NCBI RefSeq assembly: GCF_036346595.1
Contig: NZ_CP107834.1
Location: 3,224,001 to 3,288,000 of the forward strand
Direction of reading: 5' to 3'
Source: Streptomyces sp. NBC_00525
GTDB taxonomy: Bacteria; Actinomycetota; Actinomycetes; Streptomycetales; Streptomycetaceae
Length of the DNA: 64,000 bases
Part shown: positions 26,926 through 36,329 of the stretch, in pieces
How the letters are laid out: each line of letters opens with the position of its first letter
Position numbering within the stretch: the stretch's first letter is position 1
Translations under genes and position numbers: made by a program
Notes under the pieces: model-generated
What the model was told of the DNA's origin: nothing
Databases searched by the model: none
The model's input: only the letters and a program-made list of their open reading frames with translations

Positions 26926-26979
26926 CGCGCCGCGTCCACGGCCGATCCGGCCGGGGCCGACAGCTTCCCGAAGACCTTT

Positions 26980-27017
26980 CGAAGGGGTCCGTACCGCCGC
27001 CGGTACGGGCCCCTTCG
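26980..27017 (+). terminator. Hairpin after the SseB-like gene
   Basis: 17-bp arms with one mismatch around a CCGC loop, 54 bases after the stop at 26925. Confidence 0.8.
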
Positions 27018-27068
27018 GGCTGTCCGGGGCCGGGCGGGAATGGACGACGCCTTGCAGGATGTTCAGCA

Positions 27069-27083
27069 TTCAACTAAATTGAA
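27069..27083. promoter_or_regulatory. Inverted repeat TTCAA-CTAAA-TTGAA upstream of pirin
   Basis: Perfect 5-bp arms with a 5-base spacer, AT-rich against a very GC-rich background, 29 bases before the pirin ATG. It fits a MarR- or HxlR-type operator. A related GTTGAAC motif precedes the flavin monooxygenase gene at 43505. Confidence 0.5.
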
Positions 27084-27112
27084 CGCAGAACACTCCCCCG
27101 GAGGTGGCTCCC

Positions 27113-28069
27113 ATGCCCGCAGTGACCGTCGAGAACCCGCTGACCCTGCCCAAGGTGGCCGCTTCCGGCGACGCCGCGGCCCGCCCCGTACTCGCCGTGA
27201 CCACGGCGCCGAGCGGCTTCGAGGGCGAGGGCTTCCCGGTCCGCCGCGCCTTCGCGGGGATCAACTACAAGTACCTCGACCCGTTCATCATGATGGACCA
27301 GATGGGTGAGGTGGAGTACGCGGCCGGTGAGCCGAAGGGCACCCCCTGGCACCCGCACCGCGGCTTCGAGACCGTGACGTACCTGATCGACGGCACCTTC
27401 GTGCACCGCGACTCCAACGGCGGCGGCGGCACCATCCAGAACGGCGACACCCAGTGGATGACCGCCGGCAGCGGGCTGCTCCACATCGAGGCGCCGCCGG
27501 AGTCCCTGGTCATGTCGGGCGGCCTCTTCCACGGCCTCCAGCTGTGGGTGAACCTGCCCAAGGCCGACAAGATGATGGCCCCGCGCTACCAGGACATCCG
27601 CGGCGGCCAGGTGCAGCTCCTCGCCTCCCCGGACGGCGGCGCGCTGCTCCGGGTCATCGCCGGTGAGCTGGACGGCCACGAGGGCCCCGGCATCACGCAC
27701 ACCCCGATCACGATGATCCACGCCACCGTGCGCCCCGGCGCCGAGGTGACCCTGCCCTGGCGCGAGGACTTCAACGGCCTCGCGTACGTGCTCGCCGGAC
27801 GCGGCTCCGTCGGCGCGGAGCGCCGGCCGGTCCACATGGGCCAGACCGCCGTCTTCGGCACCGGTTCCTCGCTGACCGTGCGCGCGGACGAGAAGCAGGA
27901 CGGGAACACCCCGGACCTGGAGGTCGTGCTCCTCGGCGGCCGTCCCATCCGCGAGCCGATGGCGCACTACGGGCCGTTCGTGATGAACAGCCAGGCCGAA
28001 CTCAAGCAGGCCTTCGAGGACTTCCAGGCCGGCCGCCTCGGCACCGTGCCCGCCGTCCACGGCATGTGA
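27113..28069 (+). CDS. Pirin-family protein (cupin; possible quercetinase or redox sensor)
   Basis: 318 residues from ATG 27113, with GGAGG 9 bases upstream; an in-frame GTG three codons earlier overlaps that site. Two cupin barrels. Metal ligands of pirin are kept: both His in PWHPHRGFET (about 79-81) and the His-x-Glu of GLLHIEAPP (about 124-126). Bacterial pirins act as quercetin 2,3-dioxygenases or modulate metabolic enzymes; which applies is open. The AT-rich inverted repeat upstream suggests redox- or phenolic-responsive control. Confidence 0.88.
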   Translation: MPAVTVENPLTLPKVAASGDAAARPVLAVTTAPSGFEGEGFPVRRAFAGINYKYLDPFIMMDQMGEVEYAAGEPKGTPWHPHRGFETVTYLIDGTFVHRDSNGGGGTIQNGDTQWMTAGSGLLHIEAPPESLVMSGGLFHGLQLWVNLPKADKMMAPRYQDIRGGQVQLLASPDGGALLRVIAGELDGHEGPGITHTPITMIHATVRPGAEVTLPWREDFNGLAYVLAGRGSVGAERRPVHMGQTAVFGTGSSLTVRADEKQDGNTPDLEVVLLGGRPIREPMAHYGPFVMNSQAELKQAFEDFQAGRLGTVPAVHGM

Positions 28070-28201
28070 GCCGCGGCCCGGCACGCGTCGCCGCCGTGCG
28101 GCCGGAGCCCGGCCCTCCCTCCCCCGCCGCCGTATGACACCCCGTCACTCGTACGGCGGCGCGGGCGGGACACCGCCGGCGAGGCGTGATCGGCTGGCAG
28201 G

Positions 28202-29269
28202 GTGCAGACCCACGAGCCCCTCCTGCCGGACGGCGCCCGGCGGACCGCCGCCTGGTGCGGCGTCGTCCTGCTGGTCACCGGCGTCGCCGCCGTCGCCGTC
28301 TGGCTGTGCGTCGTCTTCAAGACCGCCGTCACCCCGGTGCTGCTCGCCCTGCTCGGTACGGCGCTGCTCGGTCCCGTCCACCGCCGGATGACCGCCCACG
28401 GCGTCAACCGCTCGGTGGCCGCCGGGATCACCTGCGCGCTGCTGCTGGCCGTGGTCGGCGGCGCCGGCTACATCGTGGTCTCCGCGCTCGTCGAGACCGG
28501 CGACCAGATCGTGGCCTCGCTGAAGGACGCCGGGCAGTGGGTCACCGACCACGTCCGGGTCGCGGGCGACCTGAGCATGGACGACCTGGAGGCCAACGGC
28601 CGCAAACTGGTCGAGAAGTTCGGCGCGAGCGCGGCGGGCGGCCTCCTCACCGGAATCAGCTTCGTCGGCTCGCTCGTCGCCACCAGCATCCTCGCGCTGC
28701 TGCTGACCTTCTTCTTCCTGCGCGACTCCGACCGCGCGGCGCGCCTCGCACACTCCATCGCCCCGCGCGGCACCGGGGACATGGTCGAGGCGATGGGCCG
28801 GCGGGCCTTCGAGGCCGTCGAGGGCTTCATGCGCGGGACGACGCTCATCGCGCTGATCGACGCCGGCTGCATCACGATCGGGCTGCTGATCCTGCGGGTG
28901 CCCGGCGCGGTGGGGCTCGGCGCGCTGGTACTCGTGGGCGCCTACATCCCGTACCTCGGCGCGTTCATCTCCGGGGCGGTCGCGGTGCTGGTGGCCCTCG
29001 CGGACCGGGGCTTCGTGATCGCGCTCTGGGCGCTCGGTGTCGTCCTCGCCGTGCAGGTGCTGGAGGGCCACATCCTCCAGCCGATGATCCAGAGCCGCAC
29101 GGTCCAGATGCACCCCGCCATGATCCTCATCGCCCTGACGGCCGGTGCGAGCGTGGCGGGCATCCTCGGCATGCTGCTCGCGGTCCCGCTGTGCGCGGCG
29201 GCCTTCGGCATCATCGGCGAACTGCGCAGTGCGGGGGCCGTGCCGGAGGCACCGGGGGACGGCGACTGA
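28202..29269 (+). CDS. AI-2E family (PerM-like) membrane permease
   Basis: 355 residues from GTG 28202. About eight membrane segments with the family pattern: two N-terminal segments, a soluble middle (about 95-150), then hydrophobic blocks and the conserved GAYIPYLGAFISGAVAVLVA and EGHILQPMIQSRTVQMHP. Members export autoinducer-2 or act as Na+/H+ antiporters; the substrate cannot be told. The stop lies 6 bases from the stop of the convergent SpoIIE gene. Confidence 0.86.
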   Translation: MQTHEPLLPDGARRTAAWCGVVLLVTGVAAVAVWLCVVFKTAVTPVLLALLGTALLGPVHRRMTAHGVNRSVAAGITCALLLAVVGGAGYIVVSALVETGDQIVASLKDAGQWVTDHVRVAGDLSMDDLEANGRKLVEKFGASAAGGLLTGISFVGSLVATSILALLLTFFFLRDSDRAARLAHSIAPRGTGDMVEAMGRRAFEAVEGFMRGTTLIALIDAGCITIGLLILRVPGAVGLGALVLVGAYIPYLGAFISGAVAVLVALADRGFVIALWALGVVLAVQVLEGHILQPMIQSRTVQMHPAMILIALTAGASVAGILGMLLAVPLCAAAFGIIGELRSAGAVPEAPGDGD

Positions 29270-29275
29270 CGGGGG

Positions 29276-31420
29276 TCAGATGCCTTCCGGCTCCTCGAAG
29301 GCGTCCAGGTCGGGCACGGCCGGTTCCGGCTGCCGGTCCTCGTTCAGCTCGAACCAGATCGACTTGCCCGCGCCCTGCGGATCGACGCCCCACTTGTGCG
29401 CCAGCATCTCCATCAGGACCAGGCCCCGCCCGCTGGACGCCAGCTCGCCCGGCCGCCGCTTGTGCGGCAGCTCGTCGCTGCCGTCGGCCACGTCCACCCG
29501 CAGGCACCGCTCACCGGGCGGCCCGGTCGCCTGGGCGACCATCAGCGCGTCGCCGTCCGTGTGGACCAGCACATTGGTGGCCACCTCGGAGAGCAGCAGC
29601 ACCGCCGCGTCCACCTGGTCGGGGTCGGCCCAGTCGTGCAGCAGCTCCCGCAGCAGCCGGCGGGCCGCCGAGATCCGCTCCGGCTCGGCCTGCGCGATGG
29701 TGAGCGCGGTCCGCCGGGACACGGACGGAGGCGCGAGGGTCGCGTCGCGGCGCAGCAGCAGGACCGCCACGTCGTCCTCGCGCCGGTCGGGGAGCGGTCC
29801 CGTCGTGTAGTGCGAACCGGGCCCGTGCACGGCCTGCACCAGCGCGTCCGCCAGCTTCTCCAGGTCGCCGGTGTGCTGTTCCAGGATCGGCCGCAGCCGG
29901 ACCCAGCCGGTGGCGAGGTCGTGGCCGCCGGTCTCGATCAGCCCGTCCGTGCACAGCATGATCGTCTCCCCGGCCTCCAGCACGATCCGGGTCGTCGGAT
30001 AGTCCGCGTCCGCCTCGACACCCAGCGGCAGCCCGCCCTCGGTCTGCCGGATCACGGCGGTGCCGTCCGCCGTCATCACCACGGGGTCCGGGTGGCCGGC
30101 CCGGGCGATCTCCAGCGTGCCGGTCTCCGGGTCGGCCTCCGCGTACAGGCAGGTCGCGAAGCGGGCCGCCGCGCCCTCCTCGTCGTCGCCGGGGGTGGTG
30201 AGACCGGACAGGAAGCGCGAGGCGCGGGCGAGCACCGCGTCGGGGCGGTGCCCCTCGGAGGCGTACGCGCGCAGCGCGATCCGGAGCTGGCCCATCAGCC
30301 CGGCCGCCCGTACGTCGTGCCCCTGGACGTCGCCGATGACGAGGGCGATGCGGCCGTTGGGCAGCGGGATCAGGTCGTACCAGTCGCCGCCGATCTGGAG
30401 GCCGCCGCCGGTCGGCACATAGCGCGCCGCCACGGTCATCCCCGGGATGTCGGGGCCGAGCGAGGGCATCATCGTGCGCTGGAGGCCCAGCGACAGCTCC
30501 CGCTCGGTGTCGGCGGCACTCGCCCTGGCCAGCGCCTGGGCGAGCATCCGGGCCACGGTCGTCAGCACCGACCGCTCGTCCGGCGAGAACGACACCGGGT
30601 GCCGGAACCCGGCCATCCAGGTGCCCATCGTGCGCCCGGACACGATCAGCGGCAGAAAGGCCCAGGAGCGGCGCCCGAACCGCCGGGCGAGCGGCCAGGT
30701 GGCGGGGTAGCGGTCGCGGTAGTCGTCCGGCGTGGGCAGATAGATCGCCCGGCCCGTCCGGACGACCTCGGCGGCCGGATAGTCCGTGTCCAGCGACATG
30801 TCCGTGAACGGGCTCTCGTCGCCCAGGCTGTGCCCGTGCTGGCCGACGATGGTCAGCCGCTCGCCCTCGACGCCGAAGACCGCCAGTCCGTCCGGCGAGA
30901 AGCCGGGCATGGAGAGCGAGTAGACGACCCGCAGCACCTCGGCGGTGGACCCCGCCTCGGCCAGGGCCCGGCCCGCGTCCAGCAGGAACGCCTCACGGGA
31001 ACGCCGCCAGTCACCGGTGATCGCGGTGTGCGCGCCGGTGGTGCCGGGCGGCGGCTCGGCGACCTCCTGGAGGGTGCCGATGAGCACGTAGTAGTCCCTG
31101 CCGCCCTTCATCCCTCCGGCGTTCAGGACCGGCTTGGAGCGGCTGCGCACGGTCCGCAGGACCCGGCCGTCGCCGTCCACGATCCGCAGCCGGGCCTCGG
31201 CGAGGGTGCCCTCGGCCACGGCGAGGCCGATCACCCCGGAGATCTCGTTCCAGTCGACGGGGTGGAAGCGGGAGCGGACCTCGGACTCACGGAAGACGCC
31301 GGGCTCCGGGGGCAGCTCCAGCAGACGGGCGGCCGCCGCGTCGAGCGTGACCGTCCCGGCTGCGTTGTCCCAGCGCCACAGCCCGGTCCCGGTCGCGGCC
31401 AGCACATCCTCGGTGCGCAT
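29276..31420 (-). CDS. PAS-GAF-SpoIIE phosphatase with HATPase domain
   Basis: 714 residues. A PAS-like domain (about 1-120, TGTGLWRWDNAAGTVTLD) and a GAF domain (about 150-310) precede a PP2C/SpoIIE phosphatase (about 330-560) with Mg-binding Asp in IGGDWYDLIPL and VIGDVQGHD. The C-terminal HATPase (about 590-690) resembles an anti-sigma kinase, with a GRGL motif in SSGRGLVLMEML. It should dephosphorylate an anti-sigma-factor antagonist and perhaps bind the sigma factor directly. No sigma or antagonist gene lies nearby. Divergent from aspS across 151 bases. Confidence 0.9.
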   Translation of the reverse strand: MRTEDVLAATGTGLWRWDNAAGTVTLDAAAARLLELPPEPGVFRESEVRSRFHPVDWNEISGVIGLAVAEGTLAEARLRIVDGDGRVLRTVRSRSKPVLNAGGMKGGRDYYVLIGTLQEVAEPPPGTTGAHTAITGDWRRSREAFLLDAGRALAEAGSTAEVLRVVYSLSMPGFSPDGLAVFGVEGERLTIVGQHGHSLGDESPFTDMSLDTDYPAAEVVRTGRAIYLPTPDDYRDRYPATWPLARRFGRRSWAFLPLIVSGRTMGTWMAGFRHPVSFSPDERSVLTTVARMLAQALARASAADTERELSLGLQRTMMPSLGPDIPGMTVAARYVPTGGGLQIGGDWYDLIPLPNGRIALVIGDVQGHDVRAAGLMGQLRIALRAYASEGHRPDAVLARASRFLSGLTTPGDDEEGAAARFATCLYAEADPETGTLEIARAGHPDPVVMTADGTAVIRQTEGGLPLGVEADADYPTTRIVLEAGETIMLCTDGLIETGGHDLATGWVRLRPILEQHTGDLEKLADALVQAVHGPGSHYTTGPLPDRREDDVAVLLLRRDATLAPPSVSRRTALTIAQAEPERISAARRLLRELLHDWADPDQVDAAVLLLSEVATNVLVHTDGDALMVAQATGPPGERCLRVDVADGSDELPHKRRPGELASSGRGLVLMEMLAHKWGVDPQGAGKSIWFELNEDRQPEPAVPDLDAFEEPEGI

Positions 31421-31571
31421 TGCCCCACTTTAAACCGGCATGGGGGTGAAGGGCAGTGGTGCGGATCTGCGGACGATCCCGACGCGGGGAATGACAATGA
31501 AACGCTTCGGTCGCGGGCGGTAGCCTGGGAGGGCTGAATTCTCCCCAACCGCGAAGACTGGATGAACGACG

Positions 31572-33353
31572 ATGCATCGGTACAGGTCCCACACCTGCGG
31601 CGAGCTCCGCGCCTCTGACGTCGGCACCGACGTCCGGCTGAGCGGCTGGCTGCACAATCGCCGAGACCTGGGCGGCATCCTCTTCATCGATCTCCGCGAC
31701 CACTACGGCCTGGTGCAGCTCGTCGCCCGCCCCGGTACGCCGGGCAACGAGGCGCTGGCGAAGCTCACCAAGGAGACCGTCGTCCGCATCGACGGCAAGG
31801 TTTCCGCGCGCGGCGAGGAGAACGTCAACCCCGAGCTGCCGACCGGCGAGATCGAGATCGAGGTCTCCGAGGTCGAGGTGCTGGGCGAGGCCGGTCCGCT
31901 GCCCTTCACGATCAACGCCGAGGACGGCGTGAACGAGGAGCGGCGCCTGGAGTACCGCTTCCTGGACCTGCGCCGCGAGCGCATGCACCGCAACATCATG
32001 CTGCGCTCCGCCGTCATCGCCTCGATCCGCTCCAAGATGGTGGCCCTCGGCTTCAACGAGATGGCGACGCCGATCCTCACCGCGACCTCACCCGAGGGCG
32101 CCCGTGACTTCGTCGTCCCGTCCCGGCTGAACCCCGGCAAGTTCTACGCGCTGCCGCAGGCCCCGCAGCAGTTCAAGCAGCTGCTGATGATCTCGGGCTT
32201 CGACCGCTACTTCCAGATCGCGCCCTGCTTCCGCGACGAGGACGCCCGCGCCGACCGTTCGCCCGGCGAGTTCTACCAGCTCGACGTCGAGATGTCCTTC
32301 GTCGAGCAGGAGGACGTCTTCCAGCCGATCGAGAAGCTCATGACCGAGCTGTTCGAGGAGTTCGGCAACGGCCGCCACGTCACCTCGCCGTTCCCGCGCA
32401 TCCCGTTCCGCGAGTCGATGCTCAAGTACGGCAACGACAAGCCCGACCTGCGCGCCAAGCTGGAGCTGGTCGACATCTCCGACGTCTTCGCGGACTCGGA
32501 GTTCAAGGCGTTCGCCGGCAAGCACGTCCGCGCCCTTCCGGTGCCGGACACGGCGGGCCAGTCCCGCAAGTTCTTCGACGGCCTCGGCGAGTACGCCGTG
32601 GAGCACGGCGCCAGGGGCCTGGCCTGGGTCCGCGTCGGCGAGGACGGCGCACTGGCCGGTCCGATCGCCAAGTTCCTCACCGAGACCGACGTCAAGACGC
32701 TCACCGAGCGGCTGTCGCTGGTCCCCGGCCATGCCGTCTTCTTCGGTGCCGGTGAGTTCGACGAGGTCTCCAAGATCATGTCCGCCGTCCGCGTCGAGGC
32801 CGCCAAGCGCGCCGGCCACTTCGAGGAGGGCGTCTTCCGGTTCTGCTGGGTCGTGGACTTCCCGATGTACGAGAAGGACGAGGAGACCGGCCGGATCGAC
32901 TTCTCGCACAACCCCTTCTCGATGCCCCAGGGCGGCCTCAAGGACCTGGAGGAGAAGGACCCGCTGGACATCCTCGCCTGGCAGTACGACATCGTCTGCA
33001 ACGGCATCGAGCTGTCCTCCGGCGCCATCCGGAACCACGAGCCCGAGCTGATGATCAAGGCGTTCGAGATCGCCGGCTACGACCGCGAGACCGTGGAGCG
33101 CGAGTTCGCGGGCATGCTCAAGGCCTTCCGCCTGGGCGCCCCGCCGCACGGCGGCATCGCGCCGGGCGTCGACCGCATCGTGATGTTGCTGGCCGACGAG
33201 CCGAACATCCGCGAGACCATCGCCTTCCCGCTGAACGGCAACGCCCAGGACCTGATGATGGGCGCGCCCACCGTCCTGGAGGAGACCCGGCTGCGCGAGC
33301 TGAACATCCAGCTCCGCAAGCAGGCCGCTCCCGCGAAGGACGCCCAGAAGTAA
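31572..33353 (+). CDS. aspS: Aspartate-tRNA ligase
   Basis: 593 residues, the bacterial long form: N-terminal OB-fold anticodon-binding domain (about 1-105, [20 protein letters not shown]), class II catalytic core, and the inserted GAD domain near 300-400. Motif 2 ([19 protein letters not shown]) and motif 3 ([13 protein letters not shown]) are intact. It charges tRNA-Asp. The ribosome binding site is weak. No tRNA is visible beside it. A parS site and a terminator follow the stop. Confidence 0.97.
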   Translation: MHRYRSHTCGELRASDVGTDVRLSGWLHNRRDLGGILFIDLRDHYGLVQLVARPGTPGNEALAKLTKETVVRIDGKVSARGEENVNPELPTGEIEIEVSEVEVLGEAGPLPFTINAEDGVNEERRLEYRFLDLRRERMHRNIMLRSAVIASIRSKMVALGFNEMATPILTATSPEGARDFVVPSRLNPGKFYALPQAPQQFKQLLMISGFDRYFQIAPCFRDEDARADRSPGEFYQLDVEMSFVEQEDVFQPIEKLMTELFEEFGNGRHVTSPFPRIPFRESMLKYGNDKPDLRAKLELVDISDVFADSEFKAFAGKHVRALPVPDTAGQSRKFFDGLGEYAVEHGARGLAWVRVGEDGALAGPIAKFLTETDVKTLTERLSLVPGHAVFFGAGEFDEVSKIMSAVRVEAAKRAGHFEEGVFRFCWVVDFPMYEKDEETGRIDFSHNPFSMPQGGLKDLEEKDPLDILAWQYDIVCNGIELSSGAIRNHEPELMIKAFEIAGYDRETVEREFAGMLKAFRLGAPPHGGIAPGVDRIVMLLADEPNIRETIAFPLNGNAQDLMMGAPTVLEETRLRELNIQLRKQAAPAKDAQK

Positions 33354-33377
33354 CCGCGCCACCTCTCGCAGTACGCG

Positions 33378-33391
33378 GTTTCACGTGAAAC
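33378..33391. other. parS centromere site 2 (ParB binding)
   Basis: Exact GTTTCACGTGAAAC, 24 bases after the aspS stop. Its last base is the first base of the aspS terminator stem, so again parS sits at a 3' end. It is 16.1 kb from site 1. Confidence 0.92.
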
Positions 33392-33420
33392 AGCCCCCGG
33401 CCGCCAGTGGCCGGGGGCTG
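33391..33420 (+). terminator. aspS terminator
   Basis: Perfect 12-bp arms (CAGCCCCCGGCC and complement) around a 6-base loop, 37 bases after the aspS stop, followed by TTCG. Confidence 0.85.
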
Positions 33421-33571
33421 TTCGCGTGACGGGCCGCGATCGGTTCCGAATAAGCACACGAATCACCTGAACAGCTACATCCGGATGGACCGCTCCCCGG
33501 ATTGGGCGGCTGCGCGGACGGCAATGACTGGGTGGGCCGACACCGGAGCACCGACCGCTGAGGAGCCCGCC

Positions 33572-34360
33572 GTGCCCGTGCCCCCTGCGCACGCATCCCC
33601 GCGACTGCCGCACGCCGTCTGCTCCCTGGTCCTGCTCGCGCTGGTCACCGGCTGCGGGGCGGCCGGCTTCGCCGGTACGGGGACGAGCGACGCCTCCACG
33701 GACCGGGTACCGGTCAACGGCGTGCCGGGGCCGCCCGGAGCCGTCGCGGCCTCGCCGCTGCCCATGGAGATCCCCGGCCTGGGGCCCCGGACACGGGCGG
33801 CGATCCCGGCCGGTGCGCGGCAGGCGTTCGTGGTGACCGGTGACTCCCCGGACTCCAACCGCTCGACCGCCGTGCTCTACACCCGCGACGGCCCGACGGG
33901 TCCGGGCTGGCGTGCCTCGCTGGGGCCCTGGCCCGCCCACAACGCCCTGAACGGCTGGACCGGCGAGCATCTGGAGGGCGACCTGCGCTCACCGGTCGGC
34001 GTCTTCACCCTCACCGCCGCCGGGGGCCGCCTCGCACCCCCGGACACGGCGCTTCCGTACGACCTGAGCCCCGCCTTCGCCGTGACGGGCGACGGCTTCC
34101 ACGGCGAACCGCTGGAGGGCTCCTTCGACTACGTCGTCGCCATCGACTACAACCGCGTCCCCGGCACCTCGCCGCTCGACCCCACCCGTCCCCTCGGCCC
34201 GGAGCGCGGCGGCGGCATCTGGATTCATGTGGACCACGGAGGGCCGACCCAGGGCTGCGTCTCGATCTCCGAGGACCGGATGAAGCAGCTCCTCGGCGCG
34301 CTGGACCCGGCCCTGGCGCCCGTCGTCGTGATGGGGGACGCGGCGTCGCTGAGCCGCTGA
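33572..34360 (+). CDS. L,D-transpeptidase-like lipoprotein
   Basis: 262 residues from GTG 33572, fixed by GAGGAG 6 bases upstream. A lipoprotein signal peptide ends in LALVTGC, so the mature protein begins at a lipidated Cys near residue 28. The C-terminal YkuD-like domain keeps the active-site region GGGIWIHVDHGG followed by TQGCVSIS. In standard L,D-transpeptidases the last motif is S/T-HGC; here Gln replaces that His, while the earlier His and the Cys remain. It may be an altered transpeptidase or a related hydrolase at the cell wall. A two-component pair follows on the same strand. Confidence 0.78.
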   Translation: MPVPPAHASPRLPHAVCSLVLLALVTGCGAAGFAGTGTSDASTDRVPVNGVPGPPGAVAASPLPMEIPGLGPRTRAAIPAGARQAFVVTGDSPDSNRSTAVLYTRDGPTGPGWRASLGPWPAHNALNGWTGEHLEGDLRSPVGVFTLTAAGGRLAPPDTALPYDLSPAFAVTGDGFHGEPLEGSFDYVVAIDYNRVPGTSPLDPTRPLGPERGGGIWIHVDHGGPTQGCVSISEDRMKQLLGALDPALAPVVVMGDAASLSR

Positions 34361-34470
34361 GAGGCCGGCCCCGTTGCGGAGCCGGGGGCTTCGGGGGAGG
34401 CCCCGTTCCCGCGACGACCGTGCATGCTGGGAGGGAGTGGACACGCATGCACGAGGCAGGGGACATCACG

Positions 34471-35121
34471 ATGCGGGTACTGGTCGCCGAGGACGAGGAA
34501 ATCCTCGCGGAGCTGGTCGCCACCGGGCTGCGGCGGGCCGGCTTCGCCGTCGACACCGTCTACAGCGGCGACGCCGCCCAGGCATACCTCGGATTGCACG
34601 ACTACGACGTGGTCGTCCTCGACCGCGACCTGCCCCGGGTGCACGGCGACGACGTGGCCCGCGAGCTCGTCGCCTCCGGCTCCCGGACCAGGATTCTGAT
34701 GCTCACGGCCGCCGCTTCCACGGAGGACCGGGTCGCCGGTCTCGACCTGGGCGCCGACGATTACATCAGCAAGCCGTTCGAGTTTCCCGAACTGGTCTCG
34801 CGCATCCGGGCCCTGCGGCGGCGCACCGCCCGGCCCGTACCTCCGCAACTGGAACGGTACGGCATCCGGCTCGACACCGTACGGCGGTCGGCGAGCCGGG
34901 ACGGGCGGGAGCTGGACCTGGCGACCAAGGAGTTCACGGTGCTCCAACTGCTCCTGGAGGCGGACGGCGGGACCGTCGGCGCCGAAGAGCTGCTGGAGCG
35001 GGCCTGGGACGCCAACGCCGACCAGCCGGGGGCGGTCGTGGACTGCGTGGGCAAGCTGCGCGAGAAGCTCGGAGAACCGGCCGTGATCCGCACCGTCCAG
35101 GGCGTGGGGTACGCGCTGTGA
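34471..35121 (+). CDS. OmpR-family response regulator
   Basis: 216 residues from ATG 34471 behind AGGGGAC. Receiver domain (about 1-115) with acidic D8/E7, phosphoacceptor Asp51 (VVVLDRDLP) and the conserved Lys in YISKPFEFP; C-terminal winged helix (about 125-215) ending [12 protein letters not shown]. It binds DNA after phosphorylation by the downstream kinase. Its stop overlaps the kinase start as GTGA. Confidence 0.93.
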   Translation: MRVLVAEDEEILAELVATGLRRAGFAVDTVYSGDAAQAYLGLHDYDVVVLDRDLPRVHGDDVARELVASGSRTRILMLTAAASTEDRVAGLDLGADDYISKPFEFPELVSRIRALRRRTARPVPPQLERYGIRLDTVRRSASRDGRELDLATKEFTVLQLLLEADGGTVGAEELLERAWDANADQPGAVVDCVGKLREKLGEPAVIRTVQGVGYAL

Positions 35122-36329
35122 AGCGGCCGGCCCGGCTGGCGCACTCCACGATCCGGACCCGCATCGCCCTCGTCTACGGCGGGGTCTTCCTCATCCTCGG
35201 CACGGCCCTGCTCGCCACCGTCAACCTGGCCTCCCGCGCCGGTACCGACTCGCAGGCCCGCGCCATCGCGGAGACCGCCGCCGTGGTCCAGCCCGGCTAT
35301 GCCGTGAACGGCCCGCTGGTCAGCCGCCGCCGGCTCGGTCCGCCGACCGTCTACGACCTCACCGACCACGTCAGCGACGCGGCCGGCCACCAGCTGCTCA
35401 TCTGGTCGGCGGCGGCCCTGCTCGTGATGACGGCCTGCGCGGTGGGCGTCGGCTGGTGGACGGCCGGCCGGGTGCTGCGACCCGTCCACGCCATGACCGC
35501 CAAGGCGCGCAAGCTCTCCGCGCGCACCCTCCACGAGCGGATCGCCTCCAGCGGGCCCGACGACGAGCTGAAGGAGCTGGGCGACACGCTGGACGCGCTG
35601 CTGGCCCGGCTGGAGAAGGCGTTCGACAGCCAGCGGCGGTTCATCGCCAACGCCTCCCACGAGCTGCGCACCCCGCTGGCCACCCAGCGCGCGGCGATCC
35701 AGATCGGCCTGGAGGACCCGACGCCGGAGGACCTCGTACGCACCCGGCAGACGCTCCTGGACAACAACCGGCGCAGTGAACGGCTCATCGACGGGCTGCT
35801 CGTCCTGGCGCGCAGCGAACGGGGGCTCGACAAGAGCGAGCGGGAGCCGGTGGACCTGGCGCGCGTGGTGGCCGAGGAGGCGGCCCGGCATCCGGGCGTC
35901 CGGCTGGACACCCAGCCCTGCCCGGTGCGCGGCAACCGGCAGCTGCTGGCCCAGCTGGTGGCGAACCTGCTGGCCAACGCGGTGACGTACAACGTGCCGG
36001 ACGGGAGCGTGTCGGCGTCGGCGGTGCCGGTCGGCGGCGGGGTCCTCCTGGAGATCCGCAACACGGGGCCCGTGGTGGAGGCGGCGGACATCCCCGGCCT
36101 GTTCGAGCCGTTCCGCCGGGGCGAGGGAAAGGACCGGATGGGGCCGGGGTCGGGCCTCGGCCTGTCCATCGTGCGGTCGATCACCATGGCCCACGACGGT
36201 ACGGTCACGGCGGTGCCGGGCCCGGAGGGCGGGCTCGCCGTGACCGTACGTCTGCCGGCCGGTCAGGAACCGTCGGCCGTGCCGCGCCCGGCGACCCAGG
36301 CGGGGAGCGCCGCGAGCAGCTCGCGGTAG
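35118..36329 (+). CDS. Sensor histidine kinase
   Basis: 403 residues from GTG 35118. Two membrane segments (about 15-38 and 94-115) flank a short extracytoplasmic loop of about 55 residues; then HAMP, the phosphoacceptor His181 in [12 protein letters not shown], and a HATPase domain with N box ([10 protein letters not shown]) and [12 protein letters not shown]. The small sensor loop resembles the CutS type, which senses envelope state. The gene overlaps the convergent vWA gene by 67 bases. Confidence 0.93.
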   Translation: MKRPARLAHSTIRTRIALVYGGVFLILGTALLATVNLASRAGTDSQARAIAETAAVVQPGYAVNGPLVSRRRLGPPTVYDLTDHVSDAAGHQLLIWSAAALLVMTACAVGVGWWTAGRVLRPVHAMTAKARKLSARTLHERIASSGPDDELKELGDTLDALLARLEKAFDSQRRFIANASHELRTPLATQRAAIQIGLEDPTPEDLVRTRQTLLDNNRRSERLIDGLLVLARSERGLDKSEREPVDLARVVAEEAARHPGVRLDTQPCPVRGNRQLLAQLVANLLANAVTYNVPDGSVSASAVPVGGGVLLEIRNTGPVVEAADIPGLFEPFRRGEGKDRMGPGSGLGLSIVRSITMAHDGTVTAVPGPEGGLAVTVRLPAGQEPSAVPRPATQAGSAASSSR

